Both the position numbers and the translations under genes were made by a program. A stretch of 38,961 nt of DNA from an uncultured Clostridia bacterium. Its GTDB lineage: Bacteria; Bacillota; Clostridia; Christensenellales; UBA1242. Shown in pieces: positions 22,501 to 25,407 of the stretch; position 1 is the stretch's first letter; every line of letters begins with the position of its first letter. A model generated the notes under the pieces. The model did no database searches and was not told the DNA's origin. It saw nothing but the letters and a program-made list of their open reading frames with translations. Location: assembly GCA_944364445.1 (NCBI GenBank), contig CALVWC010000006.1, positions 1 to 38,961 on the forward strand. Direction: 5' to 3'.

Positions 22501-22831
22501 TGTTTTCTAAAGAGTAAACTCTAATTAACGCGTCACCGCTGTTTTGCGCTGAGATTGTGAAGTTGAAATTGCCTTGCCTGTTTTGCACAACATCGGAAAG
22601 CAAAATATGTTCTTCACCAGAAATAATTTCTGCTTCAACACCCAAGTCGGAATTTGAAAGCGAAACAGAAACAGTTTCTTCTTTTGGGCTTCCTCCCGTT
22701 TCATCATTCGTCACAAGATTGACAATGTTTGTGGAAAGAGAGAGTGTAATTTGAGCGGGTTCGCAAGCAGAAAGAAACACTCCTCCAAAGAGCATCAAAG
22801 TGGTCAAAATTCCATAGACAAACTTTTTCAT
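4568..22831 (-). CDS. Giant 6087-residue GLUG/Ig-like repeat lipoprotein
   Basis: One uninterrupted frame encodes a very large extracytoplasmic lipoprotein. MKKFVYGIL plus a hydrophobic stretch and lipobox LSAC (20-23) give a lipid-modified Cys23 as N-terminus. The order, by eye, is: about 24-1130 Ig-like beta-rich sequence; about 1130-1480 a first block of GLUG-type units (G-G-I-x-G-x-x-x-G-x-I-x-N-S); about 1480-2290 Ig-like; GLUG blocks starting near 2294, 2774, 4284 and 4690; a non-GLUG region about 5200-5520; glycine-rich stretches about 5525-5640 and 5747-5780; and an FSFSFSFK end. I count at least 25 GLUG-like units. Several blocks open with a segment of the type Y-x-L-x-x-D-I-x-L then L-D-G-N-G. 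GLUG motifs occur in large secreted adhesin-like proteins, and a beta-helical fibre is inferred. There is no LPXTG, SLH, GW or LysM anchor, and cysteines are rare (about a dozen). AAGGAGG at 5-nt spacing and a near-consensus promoter suggest real expression. Surface adhesion, predator or phage defence are guesses. Confidence 0.9.
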   Translation of the reverse strand: MKKFVYGILTTLMLFGGVFLSACEPAQITLSLSTNIVNLVTNDETGGSPKEETVSVSLSNSDLGVEAEIISGEEHILLSDVVQNRQGNFNFTISAQNSGDALIRVYSLENNNIFEYINVSVKTNLESLQMNDMVNANGQSEMWIERGGSKVLYPETYFTFDPIDADVDDLVWTFNDIENATDTTNAETSKEADDQVIAEIIDNTLYVYDNCNLQEIDVYASWQVGSTIISADEALTFSIVNPSSIQSLVIGDETIDLTNAQGETTTIKLVKNNFNADEQGFLSEVSGKMVVNTSYDMDLSLKAYQIVNGKKVYIEDYQNYFKLDDIVKEKVDNQLTFEFKIDALDDTNSNYYGDLYVEFVLSYTDFTYQIDTSNASRVLISTYFVPETVVIRNETENIGGATIDLYSSYFSSRGYRLTVNLEPSDVGLNDNTYHIEVDMEISGNRPEDYLQVYTSSSQTPLSFTNVAGSSTYETGAIASGTTLYLRSGTLSTYSNFEIRFVANGNPRFASESIYANGYRIVDDVTMNVQNSDGTNFDFDSTYFISSSSSSEREIIFNLRVYGMSSSTGLSPSYTQNRNFSITMVDAGNSYEDEDDPENSYVDVNVTVSLNGRNIQDSFEFTLLHQTGMESKAIKIEAFNPLTSATVSNGDRGAVNVYFEDVEEQDYIIDQDANSWKQNAQYSTSDTLSSVMISAGSNLPLSFNFNSATLSADAELLVFDFEAFKEQNPNVDEEVLYEDYYASLTSEDLLEYSASFDADYSEYFTYANGQIRTQNSDFIVYVAVIFHGFNESHENLSLVRLFRLESFYPVTALRSDVTDAELYARESLGEEDEDLSNIDVQISMRLDREIPTYSDMEYFSIAFASNSTTGELNYISITDENNAVKSIIQNENGSLRLTAFNINSNRLTFNIQAESTLFSSELSETIYIRYSYKPNENSKTSYERTATINLRIIQANRVENVTWVNETYNSEVYLNLISNDVEDKTFTISTSVSPNEANNRSLTYYYYSLDEKGSNLSIETTAMSQSFTLTIGDQSEGGYGYLYILPEDMVKRQGGSRQIVYYNLNADGTLSTTAEYLPLSEIYSWYDDVVNATGETDEQFKADYFLNNSGEKVFYRDLILRIRVTIADGKSEETAIRVYTQEDLENLDTSLYYRVMNDITLDNWTKPYTEFSGMIFGDNEDITLSFTNGSRTFISTLTGVVKDLIFTGEVTGGGFVANTISQTGAIESTGVVSNVTVDVQYVDGRYAPSVVYNGMSGGGSYYLGAIAGQNNGLIENSYALGVELSGDVNNTFVGGIAGRLSGEINGCGVEFYKFDDGQGGVVSNQFSGTYFGGIAGASTTENGSVPRIVNSYAYAFSLEEYDENITITNAQNVDAFIGYTYSDPEIENTFAYLGDIEIRSTNGWTIRNSYNTYISDVVEGNATLSFRYFDSDGEGDAITVEEISNITTLNSKIWEYENIDSSRNFGFPYLKHVSQTPRVSVEQSIYDVDGKVLSAENDKAVFFFYDVSTTPQNEGARYELDMFNTISIIDLFNLEEEFADSMLVSVDREQYLSFSTTNLYVERTTLDLSSKIVTLNLFSRMDFSVSKQFKIMIVYAVPEMSLATGGSTLSEGQILSVQTGKNNSRTVETIVDSNLYLNGTRYTLLQHDYYYTNTLTNNQTESGENYFSSNVAGNTVNYTANLATGGNYVNSLVAMGITSIDTPELADFNNAVVNYNTTSILLGSYNGANALFIDAISSDILPSESTSFNAVLNTDSKEDDIVLTFIYNDLEYEVVMESDTKGYVQIGDNLKLDVNIAKTSESDNEMRFNVIINVNKDYRYRVDGDYALTVLVDALSSSAYTCSFNLTVHKQEINAVNMTAYTISSRVIYNSVWYYSPSDTLSSTLVPGTDSILTMEVSPSFAHYSYFTINYEISTSGNLGTVSLARLRYVSSYGYRIDNTTSESVGSGLRITPNENDYSNGIYYFRIYISSGFSANSTLRLVVNFYDENGVIGTGYVYNYMIDYLNEANVLVDGATTVMLAKGDTAEITVTVDLDQTLTNLSLVGTGNDITRSDLVETVTETSRVYTAILRTSVLSTVSNGATGAFRVQATVQRTINGETEIKQSYATVYLVDFTINGDETHIAGTNVTATYNGREYDVLHGYVNATNALDFNYSINPEEYSYDVNDIEEADAVFELEEKRAEFNANDSYADTATGYYINYQQTANGYEEVALRERLYIVSSTGVATHIYNTERDRYVENTIVEFSDSGGNVSVKGLRTGQLLMRLETYIVVNNTSFTYSYDFLINIEVWTDEEVPLPIYTAEQFVDYLSGNDNGTSTAVDYILMNDIVLTDYTPLSTQYFDSLDGNGYTIFINSFHFDSASTTLNLALFSEVTENSTIKNVRVNLYNGGKITVNLNVYSEVNIAGFALVNNGIIYNSDVVAYYDSNLSSSQIVSSATGLVVDFVRGAGTDPINITSTNMSNDDVNISGFVGTNAGVITNSRVGGETYSVIIERNGSTFYNETTLPLFTLQGQGNVAGFVGENSGTVSSSFAKNIEIKNQMNSTSSETAGFVLNNSGEVHTSFIQGQNDSTTSDDFYFDGSSIVSTGRVGGFVYVNSGLVKNSYVNIAFEIDASRSYLSAGFVYENSSNGEITLCYSATKMSNSNINEMSFSGVNERGEDLNQNPTGITYSYYYVPENVGSTTQDSYTTGATSITDVEEEDAFYRFSFASEEGALDGIWTMTEDGITLTSANHIAFSNRYLVQSETSEEYSLFYSTLTDYSTRRLVDLSYGSLKNPIIIRDASDFALATGKAQEKEISSYKQYYTDTEVFGHYRLVSDIDFNDIDQNLEGTEDLRLTTTSKIFSGILDGNAFTISNINLGSSTNVENYGLFASLDDASIMNLSLEVASVHNVNANMVGTLAGTMIDSRLSGIKLSPIPTTSEEEEVVSVSIAGNNIVGGVVGMVLGDSKLSDIQVTDIDVVSAYYDGSKTVEDNKLHTGTNIRQIVTIGGSLMNEVETLSYAGAVSGYVDMFMSVNEESVAYSTTMVIPEFQVATIRVLSSVDIYGEVAGGIFGYLGSSTKAFDMGLELDANMNLTNPSYITSKNLFAGGLVGESYGGLYAVYTEHIRTMQDTIEESMYSYYNGSQDVERGQMSIFSYTQNDTLHYNTRYNNPYYVGGLVGYAGGGYISVAYNRLNVVSNTTTRENSYFGGIIGYLDSSAMYNSNAINDNSEVSYYLHEVYFSGVLNSNTSALAGGIVGKISSASVLAMEFVNSIPYYEQNSNRDNIFALFAGFDKDENGMDILPSHLYLLDNYSGYYDVITKVRVAGRDAAVTTISAVVEYLYEDDTLTDEQSRMNYINGFRDDLIIYNGTGVGSVDPADVDFSYEYAQIIQSPSHLSTMAMAYTRMSNFFIRAGWNDSVWTHELETMFPRIEFVPEITVIFLDYYEESVKEVLNAIHSNSSLTVVVRGMIEKDNPDTECADVDLRKYGGINSDIVSSILTPTLINNFSGKIISYSEFISEGTGDATLGKVDSKRYGDIGGEVGADVGIIIDSALFENAISGFEITDLNIYYHYQETGGMEIKSHSILIENTANGAILNNLDIYVRTDLSIEADSYGRAGILVPYAISTDFTGIHFILNEDVDINFASFDTSDGTTPQENQYFGVLAGVIRQESPYRAMAVGDIRIDRAEEAKSSPISINFVNKTGKDYISGKDYIYNIYFGLLTGQWEIDSYAADASFRINNLTNTTLNITLGASLDGAVSANINDIYFGGYIGQANITSIETVPNTEPTDILSNTINVTQNFSVANNEYFGLVVGELVGNGSVQFASGLDTSNRLQINGSLNLGENIIGNDAYIGGFIGHAEFNTAITCGLDVNFSVNAEGLTNYFSNPATEPETPLLVTNNAYIGSLIGYLSGGSLRLGSFNISGDINVKIHEPETTTLSDDSEKFVIRYGIVGEIFDANLVIGASSNKSTSSVNVVADTSIEYNTTSDPLFIGGLAGRVQGTSEIEVNNFLYTGTTVAFSETLKFGGLFGQIGTNETTINNSGYGGKVEFMDVKSQGTDEEGNPIPYDYAYNLTTGGIIGTINASGLSETADASETTEFFDILINGAKTYGDVYVNYSDDSAKLTTFNYGGVLGAYNPPTNEGINVIITIEECRTLMTPFNFRMTDSTDVVNYSVNSLVGYNSEEKDEGGAIEYKQNLYSSSVNFSYQDEEGNIDVGYYNKNETPDGTYRGYGAAATNYTYSEENIVKTMHNFAGEEGLGISNDILGKIAKLNPSKVVKEKSTDPAIDYEVLFNNDISNETTSSVKWYYLAEDLDLMPETETETSPSISELNNVVLVGNGNRIHTNTAPINKMATDDNSFTVVTSLIVDMDMSVNTKVNTEITTIGGLINTLGDPSKTDNTATALLYGVGVEGEMYIGGNRSDGILVGGIVGDMSIGIMENAYFDADIFFGSYDKSKLATISGVANTNSANVLIKNTFSGGSVQAYVPVDIALFNSHIIPPGTDDTAYIRIYDSYSYMNILRYDYGYGVDGDVSAFAVTEYDTNLRLYYDSTADNKALYYYGEEPYDATIIGNGESKNTSELSVGWLKGESTSETNSILTSGDGSLAKWNHSRYFNNGYATTNFGYLRNVSVYKYTSGEYSKLSFDKAIDLSYWSNHKLEEGETKPDDLPTDYYFAVQSHAKFGQAMSAINNTAVDGEGNSAIYKHDTQFFLKYDIDLNKIPKDSGYSRGQDLGTKDRPITIDGQGNNFTSTEGGDKGNTAMFDEIYGTLRNLNVVVIGTINATSDYNRGEDKPGKGEDAIKVDIEGETTESSNEYYTIYGALANRLYGSLNNVTVKGDIAVKEQSQIVIGGVVGYAESMKKEASPDNPSEGTALNSITNVTSLVTINTSEGTSGIIGGVVGIAKDTTISHSTFAGNIISKQVNDGKVLGGDITLLNSNGGNDDDKKISNNNVVLNNVIGGIVGNFETSITDKKSQPSISYCYNTGSIINNYTNNISYKNLNLSSGGIAGYSEAEISQSLNTGYVQAGNYDNTGVALAGGIVGYTTASITNCINDARVHAISDLTPSYSVSEATIELDVPGLNKDGKSDSTDSAGDATATVSYKITYNSDSKHRLVFAYALGYVGDSGEVSGVNVQGDDETTDSVESTGVINDGNIGQITVNYNKEFTLPRYAGGSEDFWIGAQGYQENKGDRYGLSDSYSFSQTPEVSAYDAYGFPSRFNLSYTYTFNFEIFNISKIFNINDGKYFFDIKIKQEQDEEDVTKFTYEVDSKGDYYDNFYDDSSSHYPGGTTEYYLSLNMYAYNTSYSSYYGGGISYENYVMQLNDSMNLSNVSVTGITDEKLDTPSKLYNKITNVDTAPKANKTINIAGTEFTIAYNDASLTENLILKTNVNSLTDGIVYGNDHTLSRFSEKTDGSDATLSISNWKNINIVTSASFEKWDPSPTLKCIDILGSLTEEGEYDKIELYGSIRNVNPLVDMSESEIKIRISTAFEDEEEEVVDYGEQITSYMSLIGKDAPHSSSTSCTSSSEYIDGESVKTYLILGGKNNYGVVVSGNGANGANGRDGTESTSSLRNGASGGNGGDGGKIDIIGEGGEDYITTIYGYNGVGGNGGNGHNGKNATSSSSVSFGGGGGGAFGVDPKNDSNAKSNLRQGTEITYNEYSPDTGELEEVVKTNNLASALAGSGGTGGLGLVYYQRYYNEDYDTSIPGGDEYDHYQVENAIRQSLTEINFNDGYRYYQGFEFPTTNNIGSGKDGLKDYYKQHFYITAAGGGAAGGILENQIRAGGNGGDGALFRGYDAIYRGPGVDITYGAYGYLWIDNHVLIGNEVLWGGLQLIPAFSYNDADTGTYEGGITIAKETDYLERTTVSLDNFMDDYRWGLTSMINKDDAERIQFNGSDGKSYYLASNSSIKINGEEAYTILSNGKTYYMRYDSADTHWYLTDRYGNYIDSDLNPLEEDEKPIRITFSTNNSSKDNALYNGKFYATGKPIPSSFEYYENPINKNPFTNGSGVDRVYENTKKYKGETMWEYIFVGGTGGKGLWNAFDGGTPYTSRIIGTQHIATSVIDYDFYAYTRDDVVTRAGKYASAAGGEVATGFSFSFSFK
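4574..4597 (-). repeat. Hexanucleotide repeat at the 3' end of the giant gene
   Basis: AAAACT is repeated three times, followed by AAAACC (plus-strand reading), just inside the stop codon. On the coding strand it encodes alternating Phe-Ser at the extreme C-terminus. The 6-bp unit can expand or shrink without shifting the frame. Confidence 0.8.
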
Positions 22832-22849
22832 GAAGCCTCCTTATTTAAT

Positions 22850-22866
22850 ATTTGCAAATAGCAAAT
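22850..22866 (-). promoter_or_regulatory. Small leader hairpin before the giant gene
   Basis: ATTTGC and GCAAAT arms (6 bp, 5-nt loop) lie about 12 nt upstream of the AAGGAGG site in the predicted 65-nt leader. It might modulate ribosome access or mRNA stability. It is short and AT-rich, so chance is possible. Confidence 0.3.
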
Positions 22867-22902
22867 AATTAATCAAATTGCGGGCATTAAATATATATAA
22901 AT

Positions 22903-22932
22903 ATTATAAATTACCTTAAGAGAAAAAGTCAA
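22903..22932 (-). promoter_or_regulatory. Promoter of the giant lipoprotein gene
   Basis: TTGACT (22927-22932), 18-bp spacer, TATAAT (22903-22908). The predicted start near 22896 gives a leader of about 65 nt with a strong Shine-Dalgarno site. The promoter places the giant gene in its own transcript, separate from spoIIID. Confidence 0.75.
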
Positions 22933-23160
22933 ATTAAATTAAAATAAAAATAAGTTTTAATTTTATTTATTTTTTATCATTTTTCTAAAATAAAAATTAA
23001 TTTCAAAAATAAAAAATAAATAATTAAAACCTATTTGACGCGGACATTATTAAAGATAAAATTTATGAAAAAAATTTATGAAAAAATAAAATAAAAAATT
23101 AATTTTAATAAAAAAATCACTTTTTTAGCCATTTTTTTAATATTTTTTTAAAAAAATAGC
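22921..23160. other. Extremely AT-rich spacer between spoIIID and the giant gene
   Basis: Base counts give 26 G/C in 240 bp (about 11 percent), far below the flanking genes. The 316-bp non-coding gap 22832-23147 holds the giant gene's promoter and leader, a 13-bp tandem duplication of ATTTATGAAAAAA (23061-23086), a plus-strand promoter candidate and a hairpin followed by 16 T. No protein gene was seen beyond a 9-codon frame at 23065. Confidence 0.8.
23035..23062 (+). promoter_or_regulatory. Candidate plus-strand promoter facing spoIIID
   Basis: TTGACG (23035-23040), 16-bp spacer, TAAAAT (23057-23062). The only CG-containing cluster in the 11 percent GC spacer is at and just after the -35. 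No known gene lies downstream on this strand, so it would drive the small RNA candidate listed next. Confidence 0.4.
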
Positions 23161-23177
23161 ATTTTTTTTTTTTTTTT
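23069..23177 (+). ncRNA. Candidate small RNA, partly antisense to the spoIIID 3' end
   Basis: It is bounded by the promoter candidate at 23035-23062 and by a hairpin (GCCATTTTTTT at 23128-23138 with AAAAAAATAGC at 23150-23160, one mismatch) followed by A and then T16 (23162-23177). That is an intrinsic-terminator layout on the plus strand. The product of about 109 nt would overlap the last 10 codons of spoIIID in antisense. The stem is almost all A-T and the region is AT-rich, so a chance match is quite possible. Confidence 0.3.
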
Positions 23178-23432
23178 AATTCTGTATTTATTTTTATATT
23201 TTTCTTTAGTTGCCTCTCCGCCTCTTAAATGTTTTTCTTGAAAGTGGAAATTTAAAATTTCTTTCACCTCATTAAACAAATCTTCATCAATTTTATTAAG
23301 CCTAAATGAAAGGTCATAATGCACTGTGCTTTTTGAAAGCCTGAAAATTTTTGCCGTTTTTCTTATGGTGTCATGCGTTTCATTTATATGCCTTGCAACC
23401 AGTAATGTGCGCGCCTCAATATATGGCTTCAT
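23148..23432 (-). CDS. spoIIID: Sporulation transcriptional regulator SpoIIID
   Basis: SpoIIID is a small DNA-binding regulator of the mother-cell programme during sporulation, acting with and after sigma-E. The 94-aa protein has the family helix-turn-helix (residues about 22-41, with SKSTVHYDL) and the hallmark C-terminal block N-E-V-K-E-I-L then HLRGGEATKEKYK (68-80). The length agrees with the family. The tail KKKKKMLFF comes from a 16-A homopolymer on the coding strand and is not conserved family sequence. A GGGAGGA site precedes the ATG at 7 nt. It lies 64 bp after acpP and may be cotranscribed or use its own promoter in that gap. In Bacillus the partner gene is mbl. Here the next gene is the giant lipoprotein with its own promoter. 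Confidence 0.95.
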   Translation of the reverse strand: MKPYIEARTLLVARHINETHDTIRKTAKIFRLSKSTVHYDLSFRLNKIDEDLFNEVKEILNFHFQEKHLRGGEATKEKYKNKYRIKKKKKMLFF

Positions 23433-23467
23433 AAAAAAATCCTCCCATAATTTTACTTATGAGAAGA

Positions 23468-23500
23468 TTTGTCGAATTATGCAAAAATTTGTCTAATTAT
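23468..23500 (-). repeat. Paired 13-bp direct repeat upstream of spoIIID
   Basis: TTTGTCGAATTAT (23468-23480) and TTTGTCTAATTAT (23488-23500) differ at one base and are 20 bp apart, about two helical turns. They lie in the acpP-spoIIID gap and reach into the acpP stop codon. On the minus strand, CATAATT and CATAAGT elements resemble sigma-E -10 boxes, but the -35 match is poor. This is a candidate operator or sporulation promoter region. Confidence 0.35.
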
Positions 23501-23727
23501 TTCTTACATTTTTCAATTAATTCTGCAACTTGCTTAACCGTTTTAACTTGACCAATTTGGTCATCTGGAATGGTGACTCCGTATTCATCCTCAAGCGTCA
23601 TGAGCATTTCAATAATATCTAATGAATCCGCCCCCAAATCTTCCAAAATGTTAGAGTCATCATGAATTTCATTAACATCCATGCCAAGTTGTTCTGCTAA
23701 CAATTCTTTAACTTTTTCGATAATCAT
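23497..23727 (-). CDS. acpP: Acyl carrier protein
   Basis: This 76-aa acidic protein carries the D-S-L phosphopantetheine attachment motif (LGADSLD, Ser35) and the conserved E-x-E-Y-G-V-x-I-P-D-D helix. It carries acyl chains as thioesters for fatty-acid or related synthesis in the cytoplasm. A longer frame to 23775 exists, but the ATG at 23727 has GGAGG at 7 nt and fits the family N-terminus (MIIEKVKELLAEQL). No fab or pks genes are adjacent. It sits alone between spoIIID and the SpoIIQ-like gene, with its own promoter, which is an unusual place. Confidence 0.95.
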   Translation of the reverse strand: MIIEKVKELLAEQLGMDVNEIHDDSNILEDLGADSLDIIEMLMTLEDEYGVTIPDDQIGQVKTVKQVAELIEKCKK

Positions 23728-23746
23728 ATTTGACCTCCGCTTATTT

Positions 23747-23775
23747 ATGATATCATATTTAATTTTTAAAATCAA
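23747..23775 (-). promoter_or_regulatory. Promoter of acpP
   Basis: TTGATT (23770-23775), 17-bp spacer, TATCAT (23747-23752) with TGA before the -10 (extended -10). It gives a leader of about 13 nt carrying the GGAGG site. Confidence 0.65.
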
Positions 23776-23845
23776 CTTTTTTTAGACTGTTTCTAAAAAT
23801 AATTAATTAAATATTTTTAAATATCATATGAAAACATAAGTCCAC

Positions 23846-23871
23846 AAAAAAAGAAAGGTTTGACCTTTCTT
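23846..23871 (-). terminator. Intrinsic terminator after the SpoIIQ-like gene
   Basis: AAGAAAGGT (23851-23859) and ACCTTTCTT (23863-23871) form a 9-bp stem with a 3-nt loop, followed on the minus strand by a T-run. It starts 2 nt past the stop codon and separates this gene from acpP. Confidence 0.85.
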
Positions 23872-23873
23872 GA

Positions 23874-24434
23874 TTATTTGTTTTGTAAGTCTAAATAGTT
23901 GTTTGGGTCAACTTCTTCGCCATTTAAAAGAAGAACAAAATGAAGTTGATTTCCCTCTTCCACTTCTCTGCCTGCTGTGTTTGAGGCATTTCCAATTTGC
24001 GTTCCTTTTTGAACGGTGTCGCCTTCACTAACCAAAAGTTCATCAGCAAGAGAAGAGTAAACACTTACAAAACCATTAGAGTGAGTGATTTCCACAACAT
24101 TGCCTTCAAGCGAGTTGTTGCTAACTGATGTGACAGCGCCATCTAAAACCGAGAAGACTGCGGTGTCTTGCGAGGTGAAATCAATTCCAAGATGAATTTC
24201 CCACCTATTCAAAACTTCATTAAATTGAAGGTCTGTGTCGGAGTAGTCTTTCAAAATTTCCGCGTTATTCATTGGCACTTGAAAATCAAGGTTTGTTGTT
24301 GAAACCTCACTTCCTTTGTCTGTCACAGTCAGTGCGATTGTCAAAGCAATGGCAACAGTAAAAACTCCAGCAAGCGTAATCGCACCATATCTTTTGAAAA
24401 AGTTTTTGAATTTGTTTTCTTTACGAATTTCCAT
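23874..24434 (-). CDS. spoIIQ: SpoIIQ-like membrane-anchored M23/LytM protein, catalytic histidines lost
   Basis: This 186-aa protein has a cytoplasmic basic head, one transmembrane helix (about 17-37) and an external LytM/M23 domain (about 68-182). SpoIIQ spans the forespore membrane and binds SpoIIIAH during engulfment. The context next to spoIIID and a YwmB-like gene supports this name over a general M23 hydrolase. Zinc-type residues H81 and D85 (HLGID) and H165 are present. The two catalytic histidines of LytM-type enzymes are replaced: the Y-x-H-L motif is YSSL (S128) and the H-x-H motif is Q-L-H (Q163). It is therefore probably non-hydrolytic. The start at 24434 is chosen because GGAGG lies 7 nt upstream. 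The ATG at 24452 has no ribosome site. Confidence 0.8.
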   Translation of the reverse strand: MEIRKENKFKNFFKRYGAITLAGVFTVAIALTIALTVTDKGSEVSTTNLDFQVPMNNAEILKDYSDTDLQFNEVLNRWEIHLGIDFTSQDTAVFSVLDGAVTSVSNNSLEGNVVEITHSNGFVSVYSSLADELLVSEGDTVQKGTQIGNASNTAGREVEEGNQLHFVLLLNGEEVDPNNYLDLQNK

Positions 24435-24500
24435 TTTCTTCCTCCATGCCATTTTTATTGACAGGATTTAGATTGTTTAAACATAAATTTTTAAATTTTT

Positions 24501-24953
24501 TTAATAACCTGTTAAAATCAAAGGTAAGCCCGCTATCACTTCGCCGTCTTTCAAGGCAATTTGAATATTCACTTTTTTACCTTCAATAAGCACACTATCT
24601 TGAAATAGAGGAGAATAATAATACTCAACATCAACATTTTGAACTTTTTGCGAGGAAATCTTTTCCGCTTTCATTTCGGCTAAAACATTTTTTAAATCTT
24701 CCTCGGCAAAATAAAATTGAACGGCGTCAAATTTTATTTTTCCCACTTCCTCGCGTGCTTCTTCCAAATTCATATACACAAACTTTTTCCTTCCACACTC
24801 CACCGTTTCGCCCGAAACTTCCTCATTCTCATCCACCACAAAGCACACTTTTGTGATGCTATCCAAATCAAAAAGAGGAATCTCTTTATTTTTTGCAAAA
24901 TAAGTCAACCCCACCATTAAAAGCACCAAAACAAAAACAACAATTTTTTTCAT
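24501..24953 (-). CDS. Secreted/membrane-anchored protein, YwmB-like C-terminus
   Basis: This 150-aa protein has an N-terminal hydrophobic segment (about 3-18) with no lipobox, so it is a signal peptide or anchor. The rest is a mixed alpha/beta domain. Its end, K-K-V-N-I-Q-I-A-L then G-x-P-L-I-L-x-x-Y, recalls the C-terminus of Bacillus YwmB, whose gene lies near murA, spoIID and spoIIQ. It is much shorter than YwmB (about 245 aa), so the link is tentative. There is no Shine-Dalgarno. A TAAAAT -10 lies exactly 6 nt before the ATG, so the mRNA may be leaderless. The SpoIIQ-like gene starts 66 bp downstream and may be cotranscribed. Confidence 0.65.
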   Translation of the reverse strand: MKKIVVFVLVLLMVGLTYFAKNKEIPLFDLDSITKVCFVVDENEEVSGETVECGRKKFVYMNLEEAREEVGKIKFDAVQFYFAEEDLKNVLAEMKAEKISSQKVQNVDVEYYYSPLFQDSVLIEGKKVNIQIALKDGEVIAGLPLILTGY

Positions 24954-24959
24954 AGTGTA

Positions 24960-24989
24960 ATTTTAGCCAAAAAAATTAAACCTAAACAA
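24960..24989 (-). promoter_or_regulatory. Predicted leaderless-type promoter of the YwmB-like gene
   Basis: TAAAAT (24960-24965) and a weak TTGTTT (24984-24989) at 18 bp. Six nt lie between the -10 and the ATG, so +1 would fall at the start codon. Confidence 0.5.
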
Positions 24990-25063
24990 AGGCGAGTGAG
25001 AGAAAAAATGATAAAACAGCAAAAATTACTTAATATTTCTAAAAATTTTCATTAAAAACGCAA

Positions 25064-25097
25064 AAAAATTAAAAAATCAACACCTTTGTGTTGATTT
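25064..25097 (-). terminator. Intrinsic terminator overlapping a stop codon
   Basis: AAATCAACAC (25074-25083) and GTGTTGATTT (25088-25097) form a perfect 10-bp stem with a 4-nt loop, followed on the minus strand by T-rich sequence. The stop codon of the upstream gene (25096-25098) lies within the first arm on the minus strand. Confidence 0.85.
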
Positions 25098-25407
25098 AGT
25101 TAAAATATACCAAACAAAATATTAATGCAACAAACAAAATTCCGCCAAAAACAAGACCACTCCAAAGTCCAACAGCCACTTTATCAATTTTCTTTTTTTG
25201 TTTGAATAGTTCGCCGACCTCTTGTTTTGGTTCTTGTTTTACTTCTTCTATCTTTTCAGGTTCGCTTTGAGGTTCAACTTTTTCCTCTTTAACTTCTTCA
25301 ATCTGCTCTTTTTTCAAATTTGGAGGTGGAGGTGGAAAATTTCTCGCAACATTGTTTTGCGAGTTTTGTATTCTTGGTGGAACAGGCACTTTTCTTTTTT
25401 CTTCCAT
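25096..25407 (-). CDS. Proline/glutamate-rich protein with C-terminal membrane helix
   Basis: This 103-aa protein was not recognised as a family. Residues 1-30 are proline-rich (PVPPR, then PPPPP), 31-65 are strongly charged with E-K-V-E-P and Q-E-P repeats, and about 76-101 form one transmembrane helix ending three residues from the C-terminus. This is a tail-anchored layout with the disordered part in the cytoplasm. The ATG follows a GGGAG site. A weak promoter (TTGGAC, 18 bp, TACAAT) lies upstream, together with the inverted repeat 25419-25432. Function unknown. A tether or interaction partner at the membrane is an inference. Confidence 0.75.
   Translation of the reverse strand: MEEKRKVPVPPRIQNSQNNVARNFPPPPPNLKKEQIEEVKEEKVEPQSEPEKIEEVKQEPKQEVGELFKQKKKIDKVAVGLWSGLVFGGILFVALIFCLVYFN

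Noticed and set aside
24432..24452. ATG at 24452 as start of the SpoIIQ-like gene
   Set aside because: No ribosome site precedes it, while GGAGG precedes ATG 24434 at 7 nt.
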